64,000 bases of DNA from Planomicrobium soli (GTDB taxonomy: Bacteria; Bacillota; Bacilli; Bacillales_A; Planococcaceae). The first letter of the stretch is position 1, and the number at the start of each line of letters is the position of its first letter. The DNA lies in contig NZ_PYAT01000007.1 in the NCBI RefSeq assembly GCF_003014655.1, positions 186,001 to 250,000 on the forward strand, in the 5' to 3' direction. This document shows positions 1 through 6,945 of the stretch, in pieces. Position numbers and translations under genes: made by a program. The notes beneath the pieces are model-generated. The model was not told the origin of the DNA and did not search any database. It saw only the letters and a program-made list of their open reading frames with translations.

Positions 1-120
1 AAAACTGGAATGGGCGGAATGGCCGATTCATCTACAACACCATTCATGTGGATTCTAGCAGGTTTAATGCTAGCAGGCTTGACTACTACATTGGCATTGC
101 GTGTGCGTAGACAATCTTAA
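1..120 (+). CDS. C-terminal end of an LPXTG-type cell-wall-anchored protein (partial)
   Basis: The frame is open from the window edge and ends at TAA 118-120, leaving 39 residues. They begin KTGMGG, continue through a small polar stretch, a hydrophobic segment of about 19 residues, and end in RVRRQS. That is the layout of a sortase sorting signal (xPKTG, membrane segment, basic tail); the leading residues of the pentapeptide lie outside the window. The tail resembles that of the MPKTG protein at 2621-3952 (KTG followed by GG), so both may be substrates of the sortase at 1597-2565. The rest of the protein cannot be judged. Confidence 0.75.
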   Translation, partial: KTGMGGMADSSTTPFMWILAGLMLAGLTTTLALRVRRQS

Positions 121-135
121 TAGTAGAGTGAAATG

Positions 136-168
136 AAAAAGCTAGCCGGTCGAGGCTAGCTTTTTTCT
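136..168 (+). terminator. Rho-independent terminator of the partial surface gene
   Basis: Perfect 8-bp stem AGCTAGCC/GGCTAGCT with a 6-nt loop, followed by TTTTTTCTTT, 20 nt after the stop codon. Confidence 0.85.
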
Positions 169-318
169 TTGTGCCAAAAAACTTTAGATCGTTTTCTTAT
201 CCAAATTTAGTTGGGGCCTGGTTTGCTAATGAGACTCCTTGTTAAAGAAACAAAGGCATTTTCTTTGTTCTAATAAAGCATGAAAAAAAGTACTGCCACT
301 TGGCAGGACTCAGTGAGG

Positions 319-690
319 TCATTCTTCCAAGAGTACGATTCTCTGGGCAATACCAAGAGTATTTTCTGCACTTTCTTTAGATTCCCATATTGCTACCTTG
401 TTTCCAACTCTAAAAGCACCATCAAAGTTTGTGAAGTTGGAGTAGAACGTGATCACGCCAAGTGTATTAGATGGATTTATATCCATAGCTTCTTCTTTTG
501 AAATTCCATTTATGACAAGGAGCGTTTGTTTATCTTCAATAACTCCAACTATATATCCGGTGAAAGCAGGTTCTTCTGAAATGATGTCGGTCGCTGGATA
601 AGGTGATTCAACGAGTGCTTCTGTTGGTTTCGAACAGGCAGAACTAATCAGGATTAATAAAACAACAAATAAACACTTTAAAGCTTTCAT
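319..690 (-). CDS. DUF3221-like lipoprotein
   Basis: A 123-residue protein with a lipoprotein signal: basic start, hydrophobic core, lipobox SSAC with the acceptor Cys at residue 19. The mature part (GYIVGVIEDKQTLLVI, then a short beta-rich domain ending in RIVLLEE) resembles the DUF3221 domain of small Bacillales lipoproteins such as YobA, where the conserved core begins GYIV. Function is unknown; it should be tethered to the outer face of the membrane. The start ATG follows a strong AAGGAGG site. It is transcribed alone, towards the terminator of the surface gene. The family call rests on pattern recognition, not a search. Confidence 0.65.
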   Translation of the reverse strand: MKALKCLFVVLLILISSACSKPTEALVESPYPATDIISEEPAFTGYIVGVIEDKQTLLVINGISKEEAMDINPSNTLGVITFYSNFTNFDGAFRVGNKVAIWESKESAENTLGIAQRIVLLEE

Positions 691-815
691 AAAACTCCCT
701 CCTTGTAATCTTCTTCCATACTATACGTATACATCCTTAAATAGATTCGGACTTTTTAGAAGGAATTAGATCAGAGGTTTTTGGGCAAGCTAAGCTTTTG
801 TGCGTAAGCTTCCTT

Positions 816-1490
816 TTAAAATTCACTGTAAGAAGCTGAAGGGGTGGCAAGCACTCCTGACTTGCCTATTCTTTTAAGAAAGGGTGGAGTATCTTGGAGC
901 TTTTGATAGTTTTCGTTCCATACCAATGCCAAAAATTTTTTTTGGGAATGCAGAATGGCAGGGGCTGATAATTTTTCAAAGCGATAGCATTCGGAAGGGG
1001 TTGTTTCCATGCAATCAAACAGTTCACGTACATCTTCATCCAAGGCGATTCCGCCTGCTATGAATTCGAATTTTTCATAAAGTGTAATCAGGAAGTCTAT
1101 GAAGCATGGCAAATCCTCGTTTTTAATTCCTGATTGGTTCCATTCTGGCGCATCGAACTGGCTGCCAAAAAACCGGAAATCAACAAGAAGTGTATTAGAG
1201 GAAAGTTGTTCTGCATGTAGAATAGCTTTTCTTTTGCCGGAGATATCCGCCTCTAGCTTGAATTCAAGCGAATGGATAATCAGTGAATTGGGATCTGACT
1301 CATCATATAGATACCCAGCCTCGAAAGCCGCAATCAGTTCTTCTATATTGGGATCAACAATGTTAACCGGAATAGCAAGGTCAGAAAGCTTGCTGGCCAG
1401 AGATTGGATGATTTCTTTTCTTTCTTCTCGAAACTCGCATAAAAAACTGACTTCGAGAAAAGGGCCTCCTTGCAGCCAGTTTAGAGCCAT
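816..1490 (-). CDS. Hypothetical cytoplasmic protein, 224 aa
   Basis: I do not recognise this protein. The frame is open for a further 46 codons upstream, but the ATG at 1490 (MALNWLQGG) is preceded by GGGAGG six bases away, while the longer version would run back across the sortase terminator, so I choose 1490. It has no signal peptide or membrane segment, is moderately acidic, and looks like a mixed alpha/beta fold with a Cys in DLPCF and another in FDCMETTPSECYRF. It lies just downstream of the sortase on the same strand but is separated from it by a terminator hairpin, so it is probably transcribed separately or by read-through. Confidence 0.7.
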   Translation of the reverse strand: MALNWLQGGPFLEVSFLCEFREERKEIIQSLASKLSDLAIPVNIVDPNIEELIAAFEAGYLYDESDPNSLIIHSLEFKLEADISGKRKAILHAEQLSSNTLLVDFRFFGSQFDAPEWNQSGIKNEDLPCFIDFLITLYEKFEFIAGGIALDEDVRELFDCMETTPSECYRFEKLSAPAILHSQKKFLALVWNENYQKLQDTPPFLKRIGKSGVLATPSASYSEF

Positions 1491-1548
1491 CAGTTTTCCT
1501 CCCATAAAAGATTCTTTTTCTTGAATGATACACGAAAGGGCCAATAGA

Positions 1549-1592
1549 AAAAACCGGACGACCAGCTTTATGAGCATGGAGGTCCGGTTCTT
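1549..1592 (-). terminator. Terminator after the sortase gene
   Basis: On the minus strand AACCGGAC pairs with GTCCGGTT, followed by a T-rich tail, starting a few bases after the sortase stop codon. Confidence 0.65.
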
Positions 1593-1596
1593 AAGT

Positions 1597-2565
1597 TTAT
1601 TGTGTTGCTTGGGCTTTTTTTGATTCATTCAAATCGACGTCCACGGAGGTGACAAAATAGCGTTTGTCAGGAGAAGTTTGCAGCTCCACTTTTTTCCGGT
1701 CGAACAGTGAAACCGTGTCGATTTTCTTTATTTCACCCGTCTTTTTGTCTTCTTCGTAAATACGGTAGCCGATGATGGCATCATCGCGTACTGCATACCA
1801 AGAGATATTGGATGAGGTGGCTTTAACATTTGTTGGCGGTTCTGGCTCTTTTTCCTTTGTAGCCGAATCAGAGACCAGTTCCGCGGATACAACAAGCCGT
1901 TCTTCATGTGAACCGATTTTCCGGTTGAAATCGCCTATACATGTAATCAAGTTGATCATGCGTTTGCCCGAGCTGCCGAATATTTCTTCAATCGGTGCTT
2001 CGTCAGTCTCGTAGCTCACCATTTCAGTTACTTGGAAAACCATTTCGCGTCCATCACGATCTGTCAATATGACTGTCTCGCCGATTTTCATTTTCTTTAA
2101 ATCATAAAAAATCGCAGGACCCGTCAAGCTATCAACATGGCCGGCAAGAACGGCATGGCCTTTTGCGCCAACTTTGAAGCCGGGTTCGAACCAGCCGACT
2201 TCGTCAACATCTTCAGGCACACCCATTTCACCATTTTTCAATATGCCGGTTGCCTCTATTACTGCTTTGGCTTTAATGGAGGGAATCTCGATTCGGGCGG
2301 GGTCCATGCCTTTTATGCTTTCTTGGCGCTGCCGCTGTAAAGCATCCAATTTTTCCCGCTGGGCAGGGAGGACCGGGAATTCGGCAATTTTATCAACAGC
2401 TTTATCTTCTTCTTTGGCAACTGTTTCGATTTTTGTTTGAACTGGCGCACTATTTTTTTCAGTTGGCGGTTTTTCAAATGCTGAATTATCCGCCAGCGGG
2501 TCCATGACAAAAAACAGCGCTGCGCATAGAACCAATGCAGTTACCATTGTGTATATTTGCTTCAT
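1597..2565 (-). CDS. Sortase (class D/F-like) with a C-terminal fibronectin-III-like extension
   Basis: A transpeptidase that should join cell-wall-sorted proteins to the envelope. The 322-residue protein has an N-terminal membrane anchor (residues 6-22), a linker, a sortase barrel at about 90-232 with catalytic His143 (AGHVD), Cys209 (LITC) and a candidate Arg223 (HEERL), then an extra domain at about 243-320 whose PTNVKAT and GYRIYEE strands look like fibronectin type III. Common class D and F sortases stop near the end of the barrel, so the extension is unusual. The ATG at 2565 lies six bases after GGGAGGG; an in-frame TTG two codons earlier sits too close to it. The gene follows the MPKTG protein on the same strand with a 55-bp gap, suggesting an enzyme-substrate pair. 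Confidence 0.85.
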   Translation of the reverse strand: MKQIYTMVTALVLCAALFFVMDPLADNSAFEKPPTEKNSAPVQTKIETVAKEEDKAVDKIAEFPVLPAQREKLDALQRQRQESIKGMDPARIEIPSIKAKAVIEATGILKNGEMGVPEDVDEVGWFEPGFKVGAKGHAVLAGHVDSLTGPAIFYDLKKMKIGETVILTDRDGREMVFQVTEMVSYETDEAPIEEIFGSSGKRMINLITCIGDFNRKIGSHEERLVVSAELVSDSATKEKEPEPPTNVKATSSNISWYAVRDDAIIGYRIYEEDKKTGEIKKIDTVSLFDRKKVELQTSPDKRYFVTSVDVDLNESKKAQATQ

Positions 2566-2620
2566 GCTCAACCCTCCCTCTCAACAGGAATAGAGAGAGC
2601 GCAAAGGCCCTCTCCTATTG

Positions 2621-3952
2621 TTATTGTTGCTTACTTTGACGATATGTCAGTGTTCCGGCACCGATTAAAATCAATGAGCTTAAAGTTACCCAAAGAACCA
2701 TAGTGTTTGATTGGCCAGCTGTCCCGCCAAATCCTGTTTTCGGCATTTTTTCAGGTGCGTCGTTGTGGAAGTTGTCAGGGAACTGATCAACGATAGCGCT
2801 GCTTAGTCCGGCACCAATATCAAACATTAGAGCATAGCCTGTACGGTATGTTTCGTAAGATGTTTCAAAGTCTCCTGCAACATACTGGTTGAAAGTGTCA
2901 ATAACAGAAGTTTCATGCGCCTGGATTCCAGCAATAGTGTCTTCTTTTGGCATGCGGTCTTCAGTGGCAGTGCTTAAAAATGTTCCAAGCTCTGTGGCAA
3001 ACTCATTCGTCAAGGCGTCTGCCGCTTCACCTGCAGCTGCTTGGTCCTCTGAAGCCGCAGCTCCTGCAAGGTCACTTTGTACGGAAATATGCTGGTTGTC
3101 CCAAATTTCCACGAATTGCGTGCCGGCTTCTTCTCCGTATATGGAAGCGATGGCGCCACGGAATTCTTCAGTGTTCTGGTCTTGCGCCCAATTTGCAAAG
3201 TCAAAATCATCTGCACCGTTATAGCCTTTTGCCATGCTCAATTGCGCCAAAGCAAAATGTTCGGCTGCAATGCGGTTTACTGTCGAGCGGAAGTCTCCAG
3301 CTGGAGTGTTTGGATCAGAAAACTTATCCGGGAACTGAGTGGCGATTGCGCCACTGATGGCACTTCCTGCACCGAAAATCTGCTTGAAGCCTTCAAGGTA
3401 AGATGTATACGCTTCTTCGTATTTTCCTGCTGAGTATAGATCAAAAGTGTCTTGCACGAAATCTTCATGTTGGCGAAGTGCTTGAGTAGCACCGTCCTCC
3501 GGCAAGTTGCCTTCAGTGGCAGTCCCTAAAAATGCGCCCATATCGTTTACAAACGATTGTATTTCCTCCAGCGCTTCTTGCTGCATTTTTTTATCGCCTT
3601 CTTTGACGGCTAGAGCATACTCTTCTGTCCCTGTGTTATGTTTTGTGAAAATCTCTTCAAATGCTGCACCGCCTTCCTCACCGTATACAGAAGCGATGAC
3701 CGGTTCCATGTCTGCGGCGTTGGCTTCAAGTGCTGCAACCGCAGCTTCAGCGCCTTTGTCTCCGTCATAAACTTTCATCATGGAATCGACTGCAAGTGCA
3801 TAATGCTCCGACAGTAAGGAGTCCAGTGTTAAACGAAGTTCCACTCCTGTTGTATCCGTCTTTGGTGTTCCGTGTGCGAATGTTGTTGTGGCTGTTCCGG
3901 TGACCAAAAGCGTTGCCCCTAGTACTGGTGCCAAAAATTTTCTCCATTTCAT
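2621..3952 (-). CDS. Two-repeat cell-wall-anchored protein with MPKTG sorting signal
   Basis: A secreted protein of 443 residues: signal peptide ending near TTTFAHG (residues 1-27), two homologous alpha-helical repeats (about 37-211 and 220-395), then MPKTG at 403-407, a hydrophobic segment and a short basic tail. Matching blocks in both repeats are SEHYALA/AEHFALA, IASVYGEEGG/IASIYGEEAG, TATEGNLP/TATEDRMP and ATQFPDKF/VDQFPDNF. The conserved SEH/AEH His and the QHE/AHE motifs could bind a metal, but that is a guess; function is unknown. The next gene on the strand is the sortase, the likely anchoring enzyme. GAGGAG precedes both ATG 3952 (10 nt) and the adjacent TTG 3955 (7 nt), so the exact start is open. 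Confidence 0.85.
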   Translation of the reverse strand: MKWRKFLAPVLGATLLVTGTATTTFAHGTPKTDTTGVELRLTLDSLLSEHYALAVDSMMKVYDGDKGAEAAVAALEANAADMEPVIASVYGEEGGAAFEEIFTKHNTGTEEYALAVKEGDKKMQQEALEEIQSFVNDMGAFLGTATEGNLPEDGATQALRQHEDFVQDTFDLYSAGKYEEAYTSYLEGFKQIFGAGSAISGAIATQFPDKFSDPNTPAGDFRSTVNRIAAEHFALAQLSMAKGYNGADDFDFANWAQDQNTEEFRGAIASIYGEEAGTQFVEIWDNQHISVQSDLAGAAASEDQAAAGEAADALTNEFATELGTFLSTATEDRMPKEDTIAGIQAHETSVIDTFNQYVAGDFETSYETYRTGYALMFDIGAGLSSAIVDQFPDNFHNDAPEKMPKTGFGGTAGQSNTMVLWVTLSSLILIGAGTLTYRQSKQQ

Positions 3953-4082
3953 CAATGAACCACTCCTCTATTTCTGATTTCTTGCTTACCTAACGGAAGG
4001 AGTCCAGAAATGGATCACTTTTTTATAAAAAAATGTTTCAAGCGAAGTTAAAAGCAGGTGGTTTATTAATAAACTGTATATT

Positions 4083-4112
4083 TTGGAAAAACTAACCCTT
4101 TGCTGTGATAAT
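4083..4112 (+). promoter_or_regulatory. SigA-type promoter for the small membrane ORF
   Basis: TTGGAA at 4083-4088 and GATAAT at 4107-4112 with an 18-bp spacer, 26 bp before the start of the 36-codon ORF. Confidence 0.45.
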
Positions 4113-4137
4113 ATATGTGACAAAAGGGGGTGGAGAG

Positions 4138-4248
4138 ATGGGGTGGATGATTATTGTGGTACTGGCTTACTTGCCTATTTTTTACCGAATACATCGGCGC
4201 ATCAGTTTTTTAGAAAACGAAGTGGAAAGACTAAAAAAAGAACTTTAG
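4138..4248 (+). CDS. 36-residue single-span membrane protein
   Basis: A short ORF with a plausible promoter and GGGGGTGGAG just before the ATG. The product starts MGWMIIVVLAYLPIFYRI, one hydrophobic span, followed by RRIS and an amphipathic segment FLENEVERLKKEL that could form a short coiled coil. I do not recognise a family. The hydrophobic-then-charged-helix pattern and the upstream signals argue that it is real; a longer overlapping frame (4083-4280) has a Cys-rich, unstructured composition and no ribosome site, and I reject it. Confidence 0.5.
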   Translation: MGWMIIVVLAYLPIFYRIHRRISFLENEVERLKKEL

Positions 4249-4311
4249 TCTTTATAGCAGCAAAGCCCAGCCATGGATAGTATTATGCCTGAATTGATCA
4301 TACGAATTTAA

Positions 4312-4343
4312 AGACCGTTAATCCGGATTGGAATTAACGGTCT
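4312..4343. repeat. Perfect 11-bp inverted repeat, possible weak terminator
   Basis: AGACCGTTAAT and ATTAACGGTCT separated by 10 bp, between the small ORF and the end of the hydrolase. The flank on the minus-strand side is T-rich but there is no solid U-run, so it could be a weak bidirectional terminator or a protein site. Confidence 0.4.
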
Positions 4344-4407
4344 GATTGGCGTTCAATGTACTTTTTATATCGGCGGCACAGGCGGTTCTTTTATAATCGG
4401 CAATTAA

Positions 4408-5226
4408 TTATTTTACGCCTGAACTTTTTAAGAAATTAATCATTTCTGTATTGAACCGCTCCGGTTCATCTCCATTAATACCATGGCCACTGTCTTTGAA
4501 TGGTACAAGAACAGAGTTGGGAATTTGTTTTTCCAGTTCTTCTCCGAGTTCATATGCGCAGATCTGGTCTTTCTGGCCATGGAAAATGGCTGTCGGCACC
4601 GTAATGCCAGCCAATTCACCACGCAGATCCTCATCTCGCAACGCTATAGCGGCATTGATCGTAGAATGGGCGCCGGCTTCAAGTCCGAGCATTTGGAACC
4701 AGTGCAGGAATTTGTCCGATTTTTTCTGTTCAAAGAACATATCAGCGAATTGCGCCAGAAAAGCGGGGCGATCCTGTTTGATCTGTTCGATGATATCGTC
4801 CACTTCTTCAGCTTTCATATTGATGCTGAAATCATCACGCTGCGTAAACAGCGGAGCCGCCGCAGCCATCAACAATAGTTTATCTACACCTTGCTGGCCA
4901 TACTTGGTTATATAACGGATAGCAATCGGCCCGCCCATCGAGAATCCGCCAAGCACAAAGTTCTCTAAGTTTAAATGATCGATTACCGCTTTTACATCAC
5001 TTGCCTGTGTATCGTAATCATAGCCCGACCATGGCTTGTCCGATTTTCCGAAACCGCGCAGATCGATGCCGATAAACCGGAATCCTTGCAGCGCCAGTTC
5101 ATTTGCCTGCATTTCAAATGACTTGCTGTTCAACGGCCAACCATGGATGAAAACGACAGGTTGCCCCTCGCCGATATCCTCCACAAATACTTTTACATTA
5201 GGTTCCACTTCAATATAATGTCCCAA
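4408..5226 (-). CDS. Alpha/beta hydrolase (non-heme chloroperoxidase/esterase type)
   Basis: A 272-residue cytoplasmic alpha/beta hydrolase. HGWPL (about 29-33) supplies the oxyanion hole, GFSMGG contains the nucleophile Ser, HGQKDQIC the acid Asp and DSGHGI the base His, giving a complete triad in the right order. The sequence resembles cofactor-free haloperoxidases and arylesterases, which in practice hydrolyse small esters or perhydrolyse acids; the natural substrate is unknown. The start is TTG at 5226, eight bases after GGAGG; no ATG fits. Monocistronic, transcribed away from the ECF sigma operon. Confidence 0.85.
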   Translation of the reverse strand: MGHYIEVEPNVKVFVEDIGEGQPVVFIHGWPLNSKSFEMQANELALQGFRFIGIDLRGFGKSDKPWSGYDYDTQASDVKAVIDHLNLENFVLGGFSMGGPIAIRYITKYGQQGVDKLLLMAAAAPLFTQRDDFSINMKAEEVDDIIEQIKQDRPAFLAQFADMFFEQKKSDKFLHWFQMLGLEAGAHSTINAAIALRDEDLRGELAGITVPTAIFHGQKDQICAYELGEELEKQIPNSVLVPFKDSGHGINGDEPERFNTEMINFLKSSGVK

Positions 5227-5364
5227 CTTCTATTCCTCCTCCGGTTTCTTTGTGTTGCGTACTAATAGTTGTGTTCCCCGAATGCTTTTAATTAAACAAT
5301 TCGGAATTCGTGATTTCACCGATCGGACAAAAAGAAGAGGGTGGAATGGTATATTTTTAGGAAA

Positions 5365-5393
5365 GTGAACTAAAAAGACTTGCGCAACGTTAT
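5365..5393 (+). promoter_or_regulatory. Possible ECF-type autoregulatory promoter
   Basis: GTGAAC at 5365-5370 and CGTTAT at 5388-5393 with a 17-bp spacer resemble the AAC and CGT elements of ECF sigma promoters. Since ECF genes commonly drive their own promoter, this is a candidate for sigma autoregulation; start mapping would be needed. Confidence 0.35.
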
Positions 5394-5504
5394 GTTATAA
5401 AGCTCCAGGATATAGGGGCTAAAGTTTTTATGCTATAGACTCGCTCTTGCCGCGCAAATTATAGTAAGCTTGAAGCACGACAGTTTAAAAAAAGGAGCAC
5501 GTCC

Positions 5505-6071
5505 ATGGAGAAAAGTTCTGACTTTATGCTTTATGGTCGGATACAGCGACAAGACAAAGCGGCGCTTGAAGAGCTGTACGACCGTTATGAAAAAATCCTT
5601 TTCTCCTTCCTTGTCAAAATGACTGAAGATCCGGATTTGGCGGAAGAAGCCTTGCAGGAAGTCTTTATCAAGTTGTGGCGAGGCAAAGGAGAATATGATG
5701 AAAGTAAGGGTAAATTTACTTCTTGGTTATTTACAATGGCGCGCAATGTGGCAATTGACTTGATCCGGAAACGGAAAAAGCCTTCTGTTCCTTTAGAAGA
5801 GGTTGGGGATTTGGTGAATACCGATTCTTCAGTCGAGGAATTAGCAGAATGGCAGGAACAGAAAGAGCAGATTGAAACTGCCGTCCAGGAATTGTCAGAC
5901 GACCAGCAAAAAATGATCCAGCTGTTTTACTTTAAAGGGTATACACATGAAACAATTGCCGGCATTTGCGGCATTCCGCTTGGTACTGTAAAAAGCAGAA
6001 TCAGGCTTGCATTGAAGAAATTGAAAAAATCGCTGCATGGTGTGCAAGAAAGGGGGGCTATCGATGACTAA
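5505..6071 (+). CDS. RNA polymerase ECF sigma factor
   Basis: 188 residues with the two conserved sigma-70 regions: region 2 at about 22-92 (LYDRYEKILFSFL, EEALQEVFIKLW, MARNVAIDLIRKRKK) and region 4 at about 122-178 (ELSDDQQKMIQLFYFKGYTH, then the helix-turn-helix IPLGTVKSRIRLALKKLKK). It should direct RNA polymerase to a small stress regulon. The downstream anti-sigma gene overlaps its last codons (ATG inside the end of this frame), the usual arrangement for a sigma/anti-sigma pair. With an RskA-type partner it is closest in plan to SigK/SigL-like ECF factors. Confidence 0.9.
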   Translation: MEKSSDFMLYGRIQRQDKAALEELYDRYEKILFSFLVKMTEDPDLAEEALQEVFIKLWRGKGEYDESKGKFTSWLFTMARNVAIDLIRKRKKPSVPLEEVGDLVNTDSSVEELAEWQEQKEQIETAVQELSDDQQKMIQLFYFKGYTHETIAGICGIPLGTVKSRIRLALKKLKKSLHGVQERGAIDD

Positions 6072-6783
6072 AATAGATTGTGAACACGTAGTGGATTATT
6101 TGAATGGAACATTGACCGATGAAGACCTACATGCTTTTGAAGAACATCTTAAAACCTGTGCGGATTGCCGGCAAATTGTTGAATTGACAGGCGAGCTCCC
6201 TTACCTTGCGGAACCGATTGAGCCACCGATAGGGATGAAAGCTCGGATTTTAACGAACGTTTTTGAAGAAGAGGTAAAAGAAAAGCTGCAATCAGAGCCA
6301 AAGCCAAAGCCAAAGCCAGCTACAGTGCCGGTTATCAAGCCGAAGGCAAAACGCAACTGGTGGACACCGCTTATCGCGGCAGTGCTTTTAATGTCCCTGA
6401 TTGGCAATGCTTATGCATTCCTCAAGCTTTCTGATCAGCAAGAGCCGGAAACAGCATTACGGGAAGTAGACCTCCAACCGAGTGAAGCATTCAACGGAAC
6501 AGGCCAAGCAAGGTTGATAAGAGAAGACGGGGCGCTTGATGTAGTCGTATCAACTGCAGGGCTTGAAGACCTGCAGGGCGATGAGATTTACCAGGTATGG
6601 TTGCTCAAAGAAGGACAACCGATCCCGGCCGGCGCTTTTTCGCCAAACCCTGACGGTGAAGGTGCTGCTTACTTTAGCTTGAAAGAAAACACGGAGGGCT
6701 GGGATACGATAGCTATCACGCGAGAACCAAACGCAGGCAACCAGTCTCCACAAGGCAATATTGTCCTCAGTTCTGAACTTTAA
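6064..6783 (+). CDS. RskA-type anti-sigma factor with zinc-binding N-terminus
   Basis: 239 residues. The N-terminal cytoplasmic part carries an anti-sigma zinc-finger motif (C5EHVVDYLNG and HLKTCADC), then a Lys/Pro linker, one membrane span near residues 98-118 (LIAAVLLMSLIGNAYAF) and an extracellular RskA domain (GDEIYQVWLLKEGQPIPAGAF). It should hold the ECF sigma factor inactive until an envelope signal releases it, probably by proteolysis. The start ATG at 6064 overlaps the sigma gene by 8 bp and follows AGGGGGG. A terminator follows the stop codon, so the pair forms a two-gene operon. Confidence 0.88.
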   Translation: MTKIDCEHVVDYLNGTLTDEDLHAFEEHLKTCADCRQIVELTGELPYLAEPIEPPIGMKARILTNVFEEEVKEKLQSEPKPKPKPATVPVIKPKAKRNWWTPLIAAVLLMSLIGNAYAFLKLSDQQEPETALREVDLQPSEAFNGTGQARLIREDGALDVVVSTAGLEDLQGDEIYQVWLLKEGQPIPAGAFSPNPDGEGAAYFSLKENTEGWDTIAITREPNAGNQSPQGNIVLSSEL

Positions 6784-6813
6784 CCTGGCGCTTTTAGCAG
6801 CCAGGTTTTTTTT
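6782..6813 (+). terminator. Terminator of the ECF sigma operon
   Basis: AACCTGGC/GCCAGGTT stem with a 10-nt loop and a run of eight or more T residues, overlapping the stop codon. Confidence 0.88.
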
Positions 6814-6945
6814 ATTGGCTTAAATTAAAATTCCATATTTCATCAAGTAAAGAAGATGAGCAAATTCAGCTTCCTTGCCATATCGTGATAAGATAGAAAT
6901 TATAAGATTCTAAAAACTAAGATTTTATAAGGTAAGGGTGAAAAC

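Noticed and set aside
280..501. 73-codon ORF antisense to the lipoprotein gene
   Set aside because: It overlaps the DUF3221-like lipoprotein, which has signal peptide and ribosome site.
801..815. Single copy of the 20-bp repeat (GTGCGTAAGCTTC)
   Set aside because: Only about 10 bases match and there is no second unit; chance cannot be ruled out.
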